Shown: positions 9,809 through 18,970, numbered from the stretch's first letter. The stretch is DNA of 64,000 nucleotides from JADGRF01 sp035274465 (GCA_035274465.1 DATEOF010000216.1:1-64000), one strand, 5' to 3'. The notes: generated by a model from the sequence alone, not told the origin. Program-made: numbers and translations.

Positions 9809-11152
9809 CTAGAGATCGGTGGCAGACGAGTACACGAAGCGCTCGAACCACGGGCGGAGATCCTTGCCGCTGGCAGCTTCGAGGGCGCGGCGGAGGTCGT
9901 CGCTGCGGGCGCCTTTGCCGGCGCGGTCCTGGACGTAGCGCTGGATGCCGAGCCAGAACGTCGCCTCGCCGAGCTCGCTGCGGAGCCTGTGGAGGGCGAG
10001 TGCGCCGCGCGCGTAGGTGACGCCGCGCGGCGGGAGGTTTGCTTCGTCGACTCGGGGTGCGGGTTGGGGCCGCGCGATCGGCGTGTCGCGGCCGGTGTCG
10101 TGGACCTTGCTGCTGCGTTCGCGCCAGCGTTGAAGCTCGCCGGCGTGCGCTGCCGGGACCCAGCGCTGCTCCTTGTAGACGCCCGTGATGAAGGTCGCGA
10201 AGCCTTCGTTGAGCCAGAAGTCGTTGAAGTCGGTGCAGGGCACGAGCCAGCCAAACCACTGGTGCGCGAGCTCGTGCGAGAACACCCAGTCTTCTTCGGG
10301 TGTCTTCCGCACGTTCTCCAGCTCGGCCGCGCCGATCAGCGCGAAGCCGGCAGCTTCTTGTGCGGCGTCGCCGGCGACGAACACTTGCGTGTAGACGGGC
10401 GCGGGTAGCGGGTGGCCCGTGCGTCGCTCGAGGAACTCCAGCATCGGTCTCGTGAGCATCAACACGGAAGCGAGATCGGCGCCCGCCGGGCCGAGCGCGC
10501 GCAGCGTCTTGCCGGCGACGGCGAGCTCGGCCTCGGCGAAGTTTCCGGCCGCAAAGGCGAACAAGAACGGTGGCGCCGGTCGGTCGAGGATGAAGGCGTG
10601 CTCGCCAGCTGCGCGTGCCATTGATGGCTGCGCCCTGCCAGGACCAATCGCCTTCCAGCTCCGAGGCGTGCGGAGCCGCAGCTCGAGCGTGGCGCGCTGG
10701 GCTGAGTGCATGTGCGTGGGCATCCAGGCCGCGGCGTCGTAGCCGGCCCAGATCTGATCGGGTGCGAAGTGCAGCGCCTTGGCCTGCCCGAGCGACTGCC
10801 AGGCCAGCTGCAGCTCGAGCGTCGCCCCTGCAGCCACGGGCTGCGGGAGCGCCAAGCACACGCGCCCGTCGGCCTGCTGCAGCGAGAGCGGCTGTGCACC
10901 CGTTGCCGCGTGCGTCACCCGCAGCGAGTGCGCGTCGAGCGCGAGGTCGCGCGCCGCGGCCGGGACGCGGACCTTCAACGCGCCCGTGCCGCGGAGCGAG
11001 CCTGACTCCGGCTCGAGTGTGAGCTCCACGCTGTGGTGCAGCACATCGACCGAGATCGCGGCGTTGCAGTCGGCGGGCCGGGCGGGCGGCGGCACCGGCT
11101 CACGCCGGCAGGCCGCCGCCATCAGCAGCAAGGCCAGAGCCCAGCGCCGCAT
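9809..11152 (-). CDS. M1-family (gluzincin) zinc aminopeptidase-like lipoprotein
   Basis: The 447-residue product has a signal peptide with lipobox AAAC (Cys15). The zinc site is HELAHQWFG (His293, Glu294, His297), with the third ligand in NEGFA (Glu316), the classic M1 arrangement. The canonical substrate loop GAMEN is not recognisable; the equivalent stretch reads FALIGAAELEN, so specificity may differ. At 447 residues it is about half the length of PepN and lacks the large C-terminal helical domain, ending with a short segment after the catalytic domain. Five bases separate it from the upstream SDR gene, which implies cotranscription. It is probably an envelope peptidase. Confidence 0.88.
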   Translation of the reverse strand: MRRWALALLLMAAACRREPVPPPARPADCNAAISVDVLHHSVELTLEPESGSLRGTGALKVRVPAAARDLALDAHSLRVTHAATGAQPLSLQQADGRVCLALPQPVAAGATLELQLAWQSLGQAKALHFAPDQIWAGYDAAAWMPTHMHSAQRATLELRLRTPRSWKAIGPGRAQPSMARAAGEHAFILDRPAPPFLFAFAAGNFAEAELAVAGKTLRALGPAGADLASVLMLTRPMLEFLERRTGHPLPAPVYTQVFVAGDAAQEAAGFALIGAAELENVRKTPEEDWVFSHELAHQWFGWLVPCTDFNDFWLNEGFATFITGVYKEQRWVPAAHAGELQRWRERSSKVHDTGRDTPIARPQPAPRVDEANLPPRGVTYARGALALHRLRSELGEATFWLGIQRYVQDRAGKGARSDDLRRALEAASGKDLRPWFERFVYSSATDL

Positions 11153-11157
11153 GCGCT

Positions 11158-11955
11158 TCAGCTCGGGCCCGAGCTGGCTCCGCCGTCGTTCGCGAGCGCG
11201 ATGCCGCCGTCGACCGCGATCGTATCGCCGACCACGTAGTCACCCGCACGCGATGCCAGGTAGATCGCCGCCCCCGCCATGTCCTCGTCGGTACCGATGC
11301 GCCGCAGCGGAGTGCGCGCGGCGACGGCGTCGGCGTGATCGCGCGCGGCGCGGTTCATCTCCGAAGCGAACGGCCCGGGCGCGATCGCGCTCACCACGAT
11401 GTAGTCGTGCACCAGGCGCGCAGCCATGCGCCGCGTCAGGTAGATCAAGCCGGCCTTGGAGGCGTGATACGAGTACGTCTCCTGCGGGTTCAGCCGGATG
11501 CCGTCGATCGACGCGATGTTGATCACCTTGCTCGGCCGCTGGGCACTGCCGGCCTTCTTCAGCGCGCCGTGCAACGCCTGCGTCAGGAAGAACGGCGACT
11601 TGAGGTTCAGGTTCAGCACCTTGTCCCAGCCGCTTTCCGGGAAGTCATCGAACTGCGCGCCCCAGGCCGCGCCCGCGTTGTTGACCAGGATGTCCAGGTG
11701 GTCCTCGGCGTCGAGGTAGCGCTTGGCCAGTGCCTGGCAGCCGGCGACCGTCGAGACGTCCTGCGGCAGCGAGATGCAAGTACCCAGCGACGAGAGCTCG
11801 GTCGCGGCGTCGTCGCACGCAGTGACCTTGCGCGACGAGATGTAGACCTTGGCGCCTGCCGAGAGAAAGCCGGCGGCAATCATCTTACCGATGCCGCGCG
11901 AGCCGCCGGTGACGAGCGCGGTGCGGCCTTTGAGCGAGAACAACTTGTCGAACAT
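11158..11955 (-). CDS. Short-chain dehydrogenase/reductase
   Basis: This 265-residue classical SDR has the cofactor motif TGGSRGIG (residues 16-23), NNAG (92-95), catalytic Ser149, and the YxxxK pair Tyr163/Lys167. Arg19 and the SSRK segment after the second strand suggest NADP(H). The C-terminal AGAAIYLAS and VVGDTIAVDGG motifs fit FabG-like enzymes. Length and motif spacing are standard. A GGGG ribosome binding site lies upstream of the ATG. It heads the SDR / M1 peptidase / PNPOx-like cluster. The substrate is unknown. Confidence 0.92.
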   Translation of the reverse strand: MFDKLFSLKGRTALVTGGSRGIGKMIAAGFLSAGAKVYISSRKVTACDDAATELSSLGTCISLPQDVSTVAGCQALAKRYLDAEDHLDILVNNAGAAWGAQFDDFPESGWDKVLNLNLKSPFFLTQALHGALKKAGSAQRPSKVINIASIDGIRLNPQETYSYHASKAGLIYLTRRMAARLVHDYIVVSAIAPGPFASEMNRAARDHADAVAARTPLRRIGTDEDMAGAAIYLASRAGDYVVGDTIAVDGGIALANDGGASSGPS

Positions 11956-11991
11956 ACTGGACCCCTTACGTGTTTTGAACGGCGCACTCTA

Positions 11992-14151
11992 CTAATCCAC
12001 GATGTACGGCACCAGACAGTTCACGCAGCCGTCCGTGTTGTTGCACGGACAGTTCTCGGCCGGCGACAGGCAGATGCCGGGCCGCGCGCCAACCATCAGC
12101 GGGTCGAGCGTGCAGACCAAGTCGGGAGGGCAGTCGGCATTGACCGAGCAGCTGAGCGCGCAATAGGCGTCCCGATAGCAGATGACCTCCGCGCCGGCCG
12201 GCGCCGCGGAGCATTCGCTCGCGGTGCTACACAGCTCGCCGCATACGCCGCCGAAGGTGCATCCGACCAGGCAGTCGCGCGTGGCCGAGGTGCACGTCTG
12301 GTAGGTCTTGCGCTTGCAGGTCATCGTGTCGCAGTTGCCCGTATTCCAGCCGCGGATGCCGGGATCGCAGGTCTCCCCGGGATCGAGCGCGCCGTTGCCG
12401 CAGGCGTTGGCGCAGACACCCATGGCATTGCAGGTGCGGCCCGTGCCGCAGCTCGCGCCCGTGTCGATCGCCTGGCCACACGTGCCGGCGCTGCAGGTCG
12501 CGCGCCGGCATGTGTCCGCGGGACAGTTAGCCAGCGCGCTCCAGCTGCCAGTGTTGCTGCAGGTTCGCCGCTGGATGCCGGAGCACTCGCTCGCGCCGGG
12601 TCGGCACACACCGCCGCAGCGCCCGTTGACGCAGGCGTTGGTGCACGTGGTCGCCGCAGCCCACTGGCCTTGTGCGTTGCAAGTGCGCTGCTGCGTGTTG
12701 CTCGAACACTGGGTCGCGCCCGGCTTGCACTCGCCGCCGCACTGCGTGTCGCTCGCACAGACGTACATGCAAGCGCTCGCGGCGCCCCAACCACCGGCTG
12801 CGTTGCAGGTCTGCAGCATGCCGTCCGTGCAGCGGGTGTCGCCGGGTTTGCACTCGCCGCCGCAGCTGTCCGAGACACAGGCGTTCTTGCAGGCAGACGC
12901 GGTGCCCCAGCGACCCATCGCGTTGCAGGTCCGCAGCTGCGTGCTGCTGACGCACTCGGTCGCGCCCGGCTTGCATTCGCCTGAACAAGCAGCCCCGACG
13001 CACGCGTTCGGGCAGGTGCTCGGTGCGCTCCACTCGCCAGCCAGGCTGCAGCTGCGCCGCTGCGTGTTGCCGACGCACTCGCTGCTGCCCGGCTTGCACT
13101 CGCCCGTGCAGGCACCGTTCGCGCAGGCGAACTCGCAGCTCCCGGGTGTGCCCCAGCTACCGCCCTCGCCGCAGGTGCGCAGCGCGATGTTGCTCGAGCA
13201 TTCCGTGCTGCTCGGCCTGCAGTCACCACCGCACGCGTTGTTCACGCACGCGTTCGTGCAATCGCGCGCCGCACCCCAGTGGCCGTCGTCGCCGCAGCTC
13301 TGGATCTGCGTCGTGTTCATGCAGCGCTGACTACCCACCCCGCACTCGCCCGAACACTTGTCGCCCGTACACGACTGTCCGTCGCATGCCTGCGGGGACT
13401 GCCATCCGCCAGAGGCGGAACAGGTCTGCATGCGGAATGGATCCGCGCAGCGGGTCTGATCCGCGGTGCACACGCCCGTGCACGAACCGTCCTGACACTT
13501 CCCGGTCGAGCAGGCGATCTCCTGCTGCCACTGACCATCGGGACCGCACTTGCGGTAGTCGCTCGGCGACGTGCACTCGGTGCGATCCGGCTCGCACTCG
13601 CCATGACACTTGCCGTTCTGCCAGCAAGCTTGATTCACGCAGTCGGGGAGGGCTTCCCAGTAACCGCTATCGCTGCAGGCGGCGCGCTTGATCGAGCTGT
13701 AGCAGCGCCCGGTGCCTGGCACGCACTCTCCGCAGCGACCCGCGGCAGTGCAGACCTGGCCGGCGCCGCAGGTCGCGCCCGCCATCTCGGGCTTCCAGCT
13801 GCAGCGCCCTTCCTGACAGCGCGCCTCGTTGCACTCGCGCTTGGCGCAATCTGCGACGTCCTGACAGGCCACGCAGTCGGCCCTGCCCTCGCAGGCGGAG
13901 GTCGCAGGTTGGACATCGCCGCCGTCAGCTGCCGGCGGTGCGGCGTCCACGTCGCCGCCTCCGGCATCGACCGCGGCATCTTCCACGGTCGTGCTCGGGT
14001 CCTGTTGCTGCGGATCGACACATCGACCGCGCCTGCACTCGAGCCCCGGTGGACAGCTACCGTCCGGACAACTGAAGACGCCTGACGGAATATCGGCGCG
14101 GCAACTCACGAGCACACCGAGCCCGACCACCCAGGCAAGTCTTCCAAGCAT
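11992..14151 (-). CDS. Cys-rich tandem-repeat lipoprotein (ten repeats, DUF4215-like tail)
   Basis: The start is taken as the ATG at 14151, with a GAGG site just upstream; a GTG at 14166 would add five residues. The signal peptide ends in lipobox LVSC. Between residues ~138 and ~560 there are ten tandem units of 36-45 residues following the pattern GxCxPGxxxC, QxRxC, GxWxxxxxC, ACxxxxC. Each unit carries six Cys, so about three disulfides per unit are expected, pointing to an oxidising location. A DUF4215-like segment follows (ACGNGALDPGETCDPG), then a Cys-rich C-terminal domain. DUF4215 proteins are typical of myxobacterial surfaces. No catalytic motif is seen, so a structural or binding role is the best guess. 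Confidence 0.85.
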   Translation of the reverse strand: MLGRLAWVVGLGVLVSCRADIPSGVFSCPDGSCPPGLECRRGRCVDPQQQDPSTTVEDAAVDAGGGDVDAAPPAADGGDVQPATSACEGRADCVACQDVADCAKRECNEARCQEGRCSWKPEMAGATCGAGQVCTAAGRCGECVPGTGRCYSSIKRAACSDSGYWEALPDCVNQACWQNGKCHGECEPDRTECTSPSDYRKCGPDGQWQQEIACSTGKCQDGSCTGVCTADQTRCADPFRMQTCSASGGWQSPQACDGQSCTGDKCSGECGVGSQRCMNTTQIQSCGDDGHWGAARDCTNACVNNACGGDCRPSSTECSSNIALRTCGEGGSWGTPGSCEFACANGACTGECKPGSSECVGNTQRRSCSLAGEWSAPSTCPNACVGAACSGECKPGATECVSSTQLRTCNAMGRWGTASACKNACVSDSCGGECKPGDTRCTDGMLQTCNAAGGWGAASACMYVCASDTQCGGECKPGATQCSSNTQQRTCNAQGQWAAATTCTNACVNGRCGGVCRPGASECSGIQRRTCSNTGSWSALANCPADTCRRATCSAGTCGQAIDTGASCGTGRTCNAMGVCANACGNGALDPGETCDPGIRGWNTGNCDTMTCKRKTYQTCTSATRDCLVGCTFGGVCGELCSTASECSAAPAGAEVICYRDAYCALSCSVNADCPPDLVCTLDPLMVGARPGICLSPAENCPCNNTDGCVNCLVPYIVD

Positions 14152-14199
14152 ATGGCCTCGTCGCACGCAGACAGCCCGCGTGTCAAAGCCAGGCTGATG

Positions 14200-15843
14200 T
14201 TAGGGGTCGGCGAGGTAGTAGTAGGAAACGGTTCGGATGCGCTCGAACAAACGCGGGTTGTTCGCGCCTAGCTCGATGGTGAGCTCCGCGGACTTTTGGA
14301 AGTCCAGCTCTGTCCCCAACACATGCCAGTGACAGAAGTCGATCTTCCCCTGCGGCGTGGCAAACCGGTCCTCGATCTTCCCCCAAGCCTGGGCGAAGGC
14401 ACTGCCCTGCGGGGTGTCGATGAAGTAGAACACGTCGTCGGCGTAGTCCTCGGTGCCGGTGCCGTCGAGCGCCAGCTCGCCATCCAGAGAGGCCCGCACG
14501 TCGCCTTCCAGGAAGTTGAAGGGGTGCTGGAACAGGCCCCAGGCAGGATCCGCATAGCCTTCGGCGTGGGTGCACATGCCCACGACGCGGCCGCGGCCGG
14601 CGGCACGCAACGCGGTGTGGTCGCCGAACGTGGGTCGCAGCGTCTCGAGCACCTGGACGTTCAGCTTGCCGAATGCAGCCGACGGCACGCCCGCCGTGGT
14701 GGCTAGCTCGATCGCAAAGCCCAGCGGCTCCGTGCCCTGATTGCGGAACGTGAGCTCTGCGCTGGTCGCAAACGGCATCGGCAGCCGCAGCTCGTAGATG
14801 CGCTCGCCACCCTCGCGGCGGCTCGCGAGCGCACGGCTCGGCCGCTCGGGCGGACTCGCGCTGGACGAAAACAGATCGAGCAGCGGTAGCTCGAAGGACG
14901 GTTGCGCGGCGCTGTCCCAGCGCCCCCGGAGCTGCACCGCGTGCAGCTTGGGGATCTCGCTCACAGCCACGCGCAGTCGCAGCGCCTGCCAGGTCGCCGG
15001 TCCGGGCTGCGCGAGCAGCTGTTCTCCACCTGGCGCCAGCTGGATCTTGTGAGTGGCCTCTGCCGCTTGCGGCTGCGAAGGCCGCACCGACAGGTCGAGT
15101 TGCGCGCGCGCCTGCGAGCGCACCGCCACTGAGGCGGCAGCCGCCTTGCGGTTCTGCGGCACTGCGTCGAGCACCGCGTCGTTCTGCGTGTAGTACGAGT
15201 CGATCGGCCCCAGACCGTCCACGGCCACGATCAGCTTCGAGCCGAAGACAGTCGGGTAGTACCAGGCGAAGCGGTGCCACGAGCCCGCGCCGAACGGGGG
15301 CGCGAACAGCTCACCCGCGCGACCGTCCAGCGCCTGAGCCAGGGCGACCTCCACCCTGGGCTTGGGATCGTCGTCGACGTAGACGCGCAGGATCTCGCGG
15401 TCGACCGGGTTCTCGCGCGCAGAGTCGATCGCCATCCAGCTGCGCACCCAACGCCCCGAGCCGACGAAGCGGGCGATCACAGCTCCGCGCACGTAGCTCT
15501 CTTCGCAGCGCGGCTGATCGTAGTGAAATGGCTCGCTTTGCAACGGATCGAGCGTGGAGCGCTCGCCCTGACAGATGAAATTGTTGAAGTCGCGGTTGCC
15601 GTTGACCGCAAAGACCGCGGTGGACGTGTCCGGCCCGCGCTGCCGACTCGTCTGCTGCACATAGCGCGACGCAGCCGGAATGACTGGCAGTGCATTCCAG
15701 TCTGACAATCGACTGATGGCATCGTCATCCGCCAGCTCGACTGGGACGGTCCAACCTTGGGGCGGAGGCGGAACCTCACACGGGTTGACCGCAGGCGCCG
15801 CCGCCAAGACGAGCCACTGGTAGCAGCGCTTGAGCCTGACCAT
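14200..15843 (-). CDS. DUF2961 protein (GH172-type glycoside hydrolase candidate)
   Basis: The 547-residue product has an N-terminal hydrophobic segment (WLVLAAAPAV) suggesting export, but no clean lipobox. The DUF2961 hallmarks are the phrase LRVYVDDDPKPRVEV near residue 145, the SWHRFAWYYP segment, and GTGTEDY near residue 461. DUF2961 is now glycoside hydrolase family 172, whose characterised members act on D-arabinofuranoside or D-fructofuranoside linkages. An insert at ~240-400 looks like a separate beta domain. Two conserved acidic residues (the EDY Glu and Asp) are candidate catalytic groups. Assignment to DUF2961 is fairly good; the substrate is inference. It stands alone, 48 bp from the Cys-repeat gene. 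Confidence 0.75.
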   Translation of the reverse strand: MVRLKRCYQWLVLAAAPAVNPCEVPPPPQGWTVPVELADDDAISRLSDWNALPVIPAASRYVQQTSRQRGPDTSTAVFAVNGNRDFNNFICQGERSTLDPLQSEPFHYDQPRCEESYVRGAVIARFVGSGRWVRSWMAIDSARENPVDREILRVYVDDDPKPRVEVALAQALDGRAGELFAPPFGAGSWHRFAWYYPTVFGSKLIVAVDGLGPIDSYYTQNDAVLDAVPQNRKAAAASVAVRSQARAQLDLSVRPSQPQAAEATHKIQLAPGGEQLLAQPGPATWQALRLRVAVSEIPKLHAVQLRGRWDSAAQPSFELPLLDLFSSSASPPERPSRALASRREGGERIYELRLPMPFATSAELTFRNQGTEPLGFAIELATTAGVPSAAFGKLNVQVLETLRPTFGDHTALRAAGRGRVVGMCTHAEGYADPAWGLFQHPFNFLEGDVRASLDGELALDGTGTEDYADDVFYFIDTPQGSAFAQAWGKIEDRFATPQGKIDFCHWHVLGTELDFQKSAELTIELGANNPRLFERIRTVSYYYLADP

Positions 15844-16060
15844 TCTTGCCGCTTACGAATGTCCGGTCGCGCTCTCGAGCGCAGACCTGAACGCGTTCCG
15901 CTCGCGGCGATAGCACGCGCGCCGGTGGGCTGGAAGTCGACCTCGGCGAACCCGGCGAGTGTACTCAGGTTGGGGCCTGCGCGGGGTGGCACACTGCGGC
16001 AACACACCACGCGGACAAACCCTCGTAGCCCTGCTAAGAGAGGCCCGAACGAGGATGATC

Positions 16061-17056
16061 ATGCGACGTGGTCTGATGGTGATGGCGAGCGTTTGCCTAC
16101 TGGTGGCGCAGGCATGCGGCGACGACGACGAACCGGCCGCGGACGGCGGCATGGATTCGAGCGGCGGCAAGGGCGGCAGCGGCGGCAAAGGTGGGAAAGG
16201 TGGCAGCGGTGGCAAGGGCGGCAGCGGCGGCGCCACGGCTGGGAGCGGCGGCGGCAAGGCTGGCAGCGGCGGCAGCGGTGCCCTGCAGGCCGTGACGATC
16301 CGTTTCAAGGCCAAGCTCGGAGACCAGGATCTCGAATGCGGCAAGGTCTACGCCGGTCTCGGCAAGACCAAGCTCGCAGCCACGCCGCAGGACTTTCGCT
16401 TCTTCGTCGAACAGGTGCACCTGATCACCAAAAGCGGCGACGAAGTGCCGATGCAGCTCGACGAACGCGCCCCGTTTCAGACCAAGGACGTGGCGCTGCT
16501 CGACTTCACCGACCGCAAGGGTCGCTGCACGGTCGGAAGCGCAACCGTCAACACCACCATCACCGGCAAGGCGCGGGAGGGTGAGTACGACGGCATCGTG
16601 TTCGTGAACGGCGTGCCGGAGAGCCTGAATCACGGCAACCTGGTCGAGGCCAAGCCGCCGCTGCAGGACGCCAGCACGAACTGGGGTTGGCTGAGCGGCT
16701 ACCGCTTCATCATGAGCGGCTTGATCCTGGACCCGGTGCCCGATGCGGAGACCGACGGCGGCAGGGTCGGCACGGGCTTGAACCTCGTCCACGTCGGCTC
16801 GAGCGGCTGCACCGCGACCGCGGACAGCTTCAGCTGCACGCGCTCGAATCGCAACCGCGTCGAGCTCAAGGGCTTCGATCCCGCGAAAGGCACGATCGTC
16901 GCGGACCTCGCCAAGGTGTTCGCAGACGTCGATCTGAGCGAGGAATTGGAATGCCACGGGCCCGGCCCGGAGTGCGGGCCTTCGTACAATGCGCTGGGCG
17001 TGTCGATGAGCGACGGCTCGGCGCTGGATACGCAATCGGTGTTTCGGGTCGAGTAG
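16061..17056 (+). CDS. mbnP: MbnP-family copper-binding lipoprotein
   Basis: The 331-residue product starts at the ATG at 16061, which has GAGG six bases upstream; longer starts lack a site. Lipobox VAQAC places the lipid Cys at residue 19, followed by a GGKGG/GGSGG linker (~34-73). The body matches the MbnP family (formerly 'metallo-mystery pair four-Cys motif protein'): VTIRFKAKLGDQDLECG, DFRFFVEQVHL, NTTITGKA, the Trp motif NWGW (207-210), YRFIMSG. Non-lipid Cys lie at 93, 156, 250, 259, 298 and 305. In the studied methanotroph system MbnP binds copper after its MbnH partner oxidises a Trp to kynurenine. The mbnH gene follows immediately, so the two are almost certainly one operon. No methanobactin biosynthesis genes are nearby. 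Confidence 0.88.
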   Translation: MRRGLMVMASVCLLVAQACGDDDEPAADGGMDSSGGKGGSGGKGGKGGSGGKGGSGGATAGSGGGKAGSGGSGALQAVTIRFKAKLGDQDLECGKVYAGLGKTKLAATPQDFRFFVEQVHLITKSGDEVPMQLDERAPFQTKDVALLDFTDRKGRCTVGSATVNTTITGKAREGEYDGIVFVNGVPESLNHGNLVEAKPPLQDASTNWGWLSGYRFIMSGLILDPVPDAETDGGRVGTGLNLVHVGSSGCTATADSFSCTRSNRNRVELKGFDPAKGTIVADLAKVFADVDLSEELECHGPGPECGPSYNALGVSMSDGSALDTQSVFRVE

Positions 17057-17062
17057 GTGCGG

Positions 17063-18268
17063 ATGCGCGCGCTCATGGCGTCGGTGTTGTTGGCGTGCCT
17101 GGTGGGAGCCGGAGCGTGTGGAGAACGCTCGGACTCTGACCACGAGGATCATGGCGATCACGGTGATCACGACGATCACGGGGATCACGACCACGACGTC
17201 CCCGACGTGCTCGACGCAGGCACCTCGGACGGCGGCTTCGACTGGCAGCTGCCGAAGGGCTTTCCGCGACCGGTCGTACCGGCCGACAACCCGATGACCA
17301 GCGAGAAGGTGGAGCTCGGTCGCTTCATCTTCTACGACAAGCACTTGTCCGAGAACGAGACGTTCGCCTGCAGCAACTGCCACCAGCAAAAGTTCGCGTT
17401 CGCGGATCAGCGCACGGTGGGGCTCGGCTCGACGGGCGAGCTGCACACGCGCGGCTCGATGAGCCTGGCCAACGTCGGATACAGCGCGACGCTGACGTGG
17501 GCCAATCCGTTGATGACCGAGCTCGAGCGCCAGGCCCAGGTACCGATCTTCGGTGACGCCCCGATCGAGCTCGGCATGATGTCGATCGAGGAGGTCGAGG
17601 GCCGCTTCCGCGCCGACGACATGTACCGGAAGTTGTTTGCGGCTGCGTTCCCGGACGACGCCGAGCCGGTCACGATGACCAACCTGCTGCGCGCGCTCGC
17701 CAGCTTCGAACGCGTGCTGATCTCCGGCAACTCGCCGTACGATCGCTACATCAATGGGCGCGACGAGCAGGCATTGAGTGAATCAGCCAAACGCGGCATG
17801 CGCCTGGTCACCACCAACGAAGACCACCGCTTCGAATGCAACCATTGCCACGGTGGCTTCAACTTGACCGACCACGTGGTCTGGGACGGTCTCTCGCAAG
17901 ACGGCGAACCGCCGCCGTATCATCAGACCGGCCTGTACGATCTGCACGGCAAGGGCGACTACCCCGAGCCGAACACCGGCGTGTACAACACATCGCTGCG
18001 CCCCGAAGACATGGGGAAGTTCAAGGCCCCGACCTTGCGCAACATCGCCCTCACGGCGCCGTACATGCACGACGGCAGCATCGCGACCCTGGACGAGGTG
18101 CTCACGCACTACGCACACGGCGGCCGGAGCCCAAATGCCGCGCACACCGACCCGCTGCTCAAGCCCTTCACGATCACCGCGCAAGAGAGGGCGGACGTCG
18201 TCGCGTTCCTCGAGAGCTTGACCGACGACGAGTTCATCGCGAACCCTGCATTCTCCGATCCGGACTGA
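17063..18268 (+). CDS. mbnH: MbnH-family di-heme peroxidase-like lipoprotein
   Basis: A MauG/cytochrome c peroxidase relative with two CxxCH heme sites (CSNCH at ~103-107, CNHCH at ~259-263) and the family C-terminal motif FKAPTLRNIALTAPYMHDG. The signal peptide has lipobox GAGAC (Cys19), and right behind it lies a His/Asp tract (residues ~26-46, repeats of DHGDH) that should bind metal. MbnH modifies Trp on MbnP. The mbnP gene stops at 17056, six bases before this ATG; a GTG at 17057 is an alternative start. The next gene converges with no gap (stops at 18268 and 18269). Expected location is the envelope, where heme c is attached. Confidence 0.92.
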   Translation: MRALMASVLLACLVGAGACGERSDSDHEDHGDHGDHDDHGDHDHDVPDVLDAGTSDGGFDWQLPKGFPRPVVPADNPMTSEKVELGRFIFYDKHLSENETFACSNCHQQKFAFADQRTVGLGSTGELHTRGSMSLANVGYSATLTWANPLMTELERQAQVPIFGDAPIELGMMSIEEVEGRFRADDMYRKLFAAAFPDDAEPVTMTNLLRALASFERVLISGNSPYDRYINGRDEQALSESAKRGMRLVTTNEDHRFECNHCHGGFNLTDHVVWDGLSQDGEPPPYHQTGLYDLHGKGDYPEPNTGVYNTSLRPEDMGKFKAPTLRNIALTAPYMHDGSIATLDEVLTHYAHGGRSPNAAHTDPLLKPFTITAQERADVVAFLESLTDDEFIANPAFSDPD

Positions 18269-18943
18269 TCAAGTCACGGCACCCACGGCCTGCACGAGCG
18301 CCAGGAACGCCTCGCGATCTCCGTCGACCTCGATGAGTCCGCGGCCGATCAAGCTGCGGGCCGAGACGCCTTCGAACAACAACGAGCGTAGCGTCGCGCC
18401 GTCTGCGCGCACCCTCGCGTCATCCCCCGAGAGCGGCGAGCCGCCGTCCACCTCGAGCGCCTTCGCGCCGAGCCGCAGCCGGAACGCGTGGCCCTCGGCC
18501 TGCAACGACACCACGGCCTCGCGCTCGCTGCCGCGGTAGCGGCGCTTGAGCGCGACCATCATCCAGCGGATATGCGTGTGCTCGCTGCGGCTCGGGCCCT
18601 TGCCGAGCATGTAGCGCGCGCCGAACTGGCCGAGCGCGAACACCACGGGTTCGAGCTCGCGGCCCGGGGGCGTGAGCTCGTAGATCGTGCTGGCAGCCGG
18701 CGGCGGCAGCTCGCGCTGTACGACCAGGCCTGCTGCGGTCAGCTCGCGCAGGCGCGCCGCGAGGAGGTTGGTGGTGATGCCGGGCAGGCTGTCGAGCAGG
18801 TCCTTGTAACGCTGGCCGCCGACCAACAGGTTGCGGACGATCAGCAGCGTCCAGCGCTCGCCGACTACGTCCAGAGCCTTGGCCACCCCGCAGAATTCGC
18901 GATAGGAGCGCTTCGCAGCTTTCACTTTACTTTGTAATAGCAT
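18269..18943 (-). CDS. HxlR-family regulator with SCP2-like C-terminal domain
   Basis: From the ATG at 18943 (MLLQSKVKAAKRSYREFC) this is a 224-residue protein. Residues ~15-105 are an HxlR winged helix (KALDVVGERWTLLIVRNLL, LPGITTNLLAARLRELTAAGLV, YELTPPGREL). Cys in the N-terminal REFCG position is typical of the family and sometimes redox active. Residues ~120-224 look like an SCP2/sterol-carrier-type domain (FRLRLGAKALEVDGG, ADGATLRSLLFEG, GRGLIEVDGDREAF). It probably senses a hydrophobic or electrophilic compound. It is divergent from a membrane-protein gene with only 27 bp between start codons, so local control of that gene is likely. Confidence 0.85.
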   Translation of the reverse strand: MLLQSKVKAAKRSYREFCGVAKALDVVGERWTLLIVRNLLVGGQRYKDLLDSLPGITTNLLAARLRELTAAGLVVQRELPPPAASTIYELTPPGRELEPVVFALGQFGARYMLGKGPSRSEHTHIRWMMVALKRRYRGSEREAVVSLQAEGHAFRLRLGAKALEVDGGSPLSGDDARVRADGATLRSLLFEGVSARSLIGRGLIEVDGDREAFLALVQAVGAVT

Positions 18944-18970
18944 GTGGTACTTAAAAATCAAGGTGGCAAT
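18928..18970. promoter_or_regulatory. A/T-rich divergent control region of the HxlR gene and its neighbour
   Basis: The short interval between the two divergent start codons is strikingly A/T-rich for this genome. It has TACTTTGTA (a TAC/GTA dyad) at 18928-18936 and GTACTTAAAA just after. HxlR regulators often bind short TAC/GTA-type dyads next to their own gene. The element overlaps the first codons of the regulator. Binding is inferred; no clear -35/-10 pair can be assigned. Confidence 0.3.

Noticed and set aside
9762..10859. Long minus-strand frame extending the PNPOx-like gene to 10859
   Set aside because: The extra ~366 codons are Arg/Ala-rich low-complexity text overlapping the M1 peptidase gene in another frame, so it is a shadow; the fold starts at 9761.
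12500..13740. Regularly spaced repeats that could suggest a CRISPR-like array
   Set aside because: The periodicity is the ten Cys-rich protein repeats in an open reading frame; units are ~110-130 bp and diverged, with no spacer structure.
15987..16003. TGGCAC box upstream of mbnP resembling a sigma-54 -24 element
   Set aside because: The GG to GC spacing is 9 rather than 10 and the -12 side lacks TTGC.
16140..16280. GGC-rich tandem DNA repeat in mbnP considered as a separate repeat element
   Set aside because: It is the coding sequence of the Gly-rich linker, the same style as in other lipoproteins here, and needs no separate explanation.
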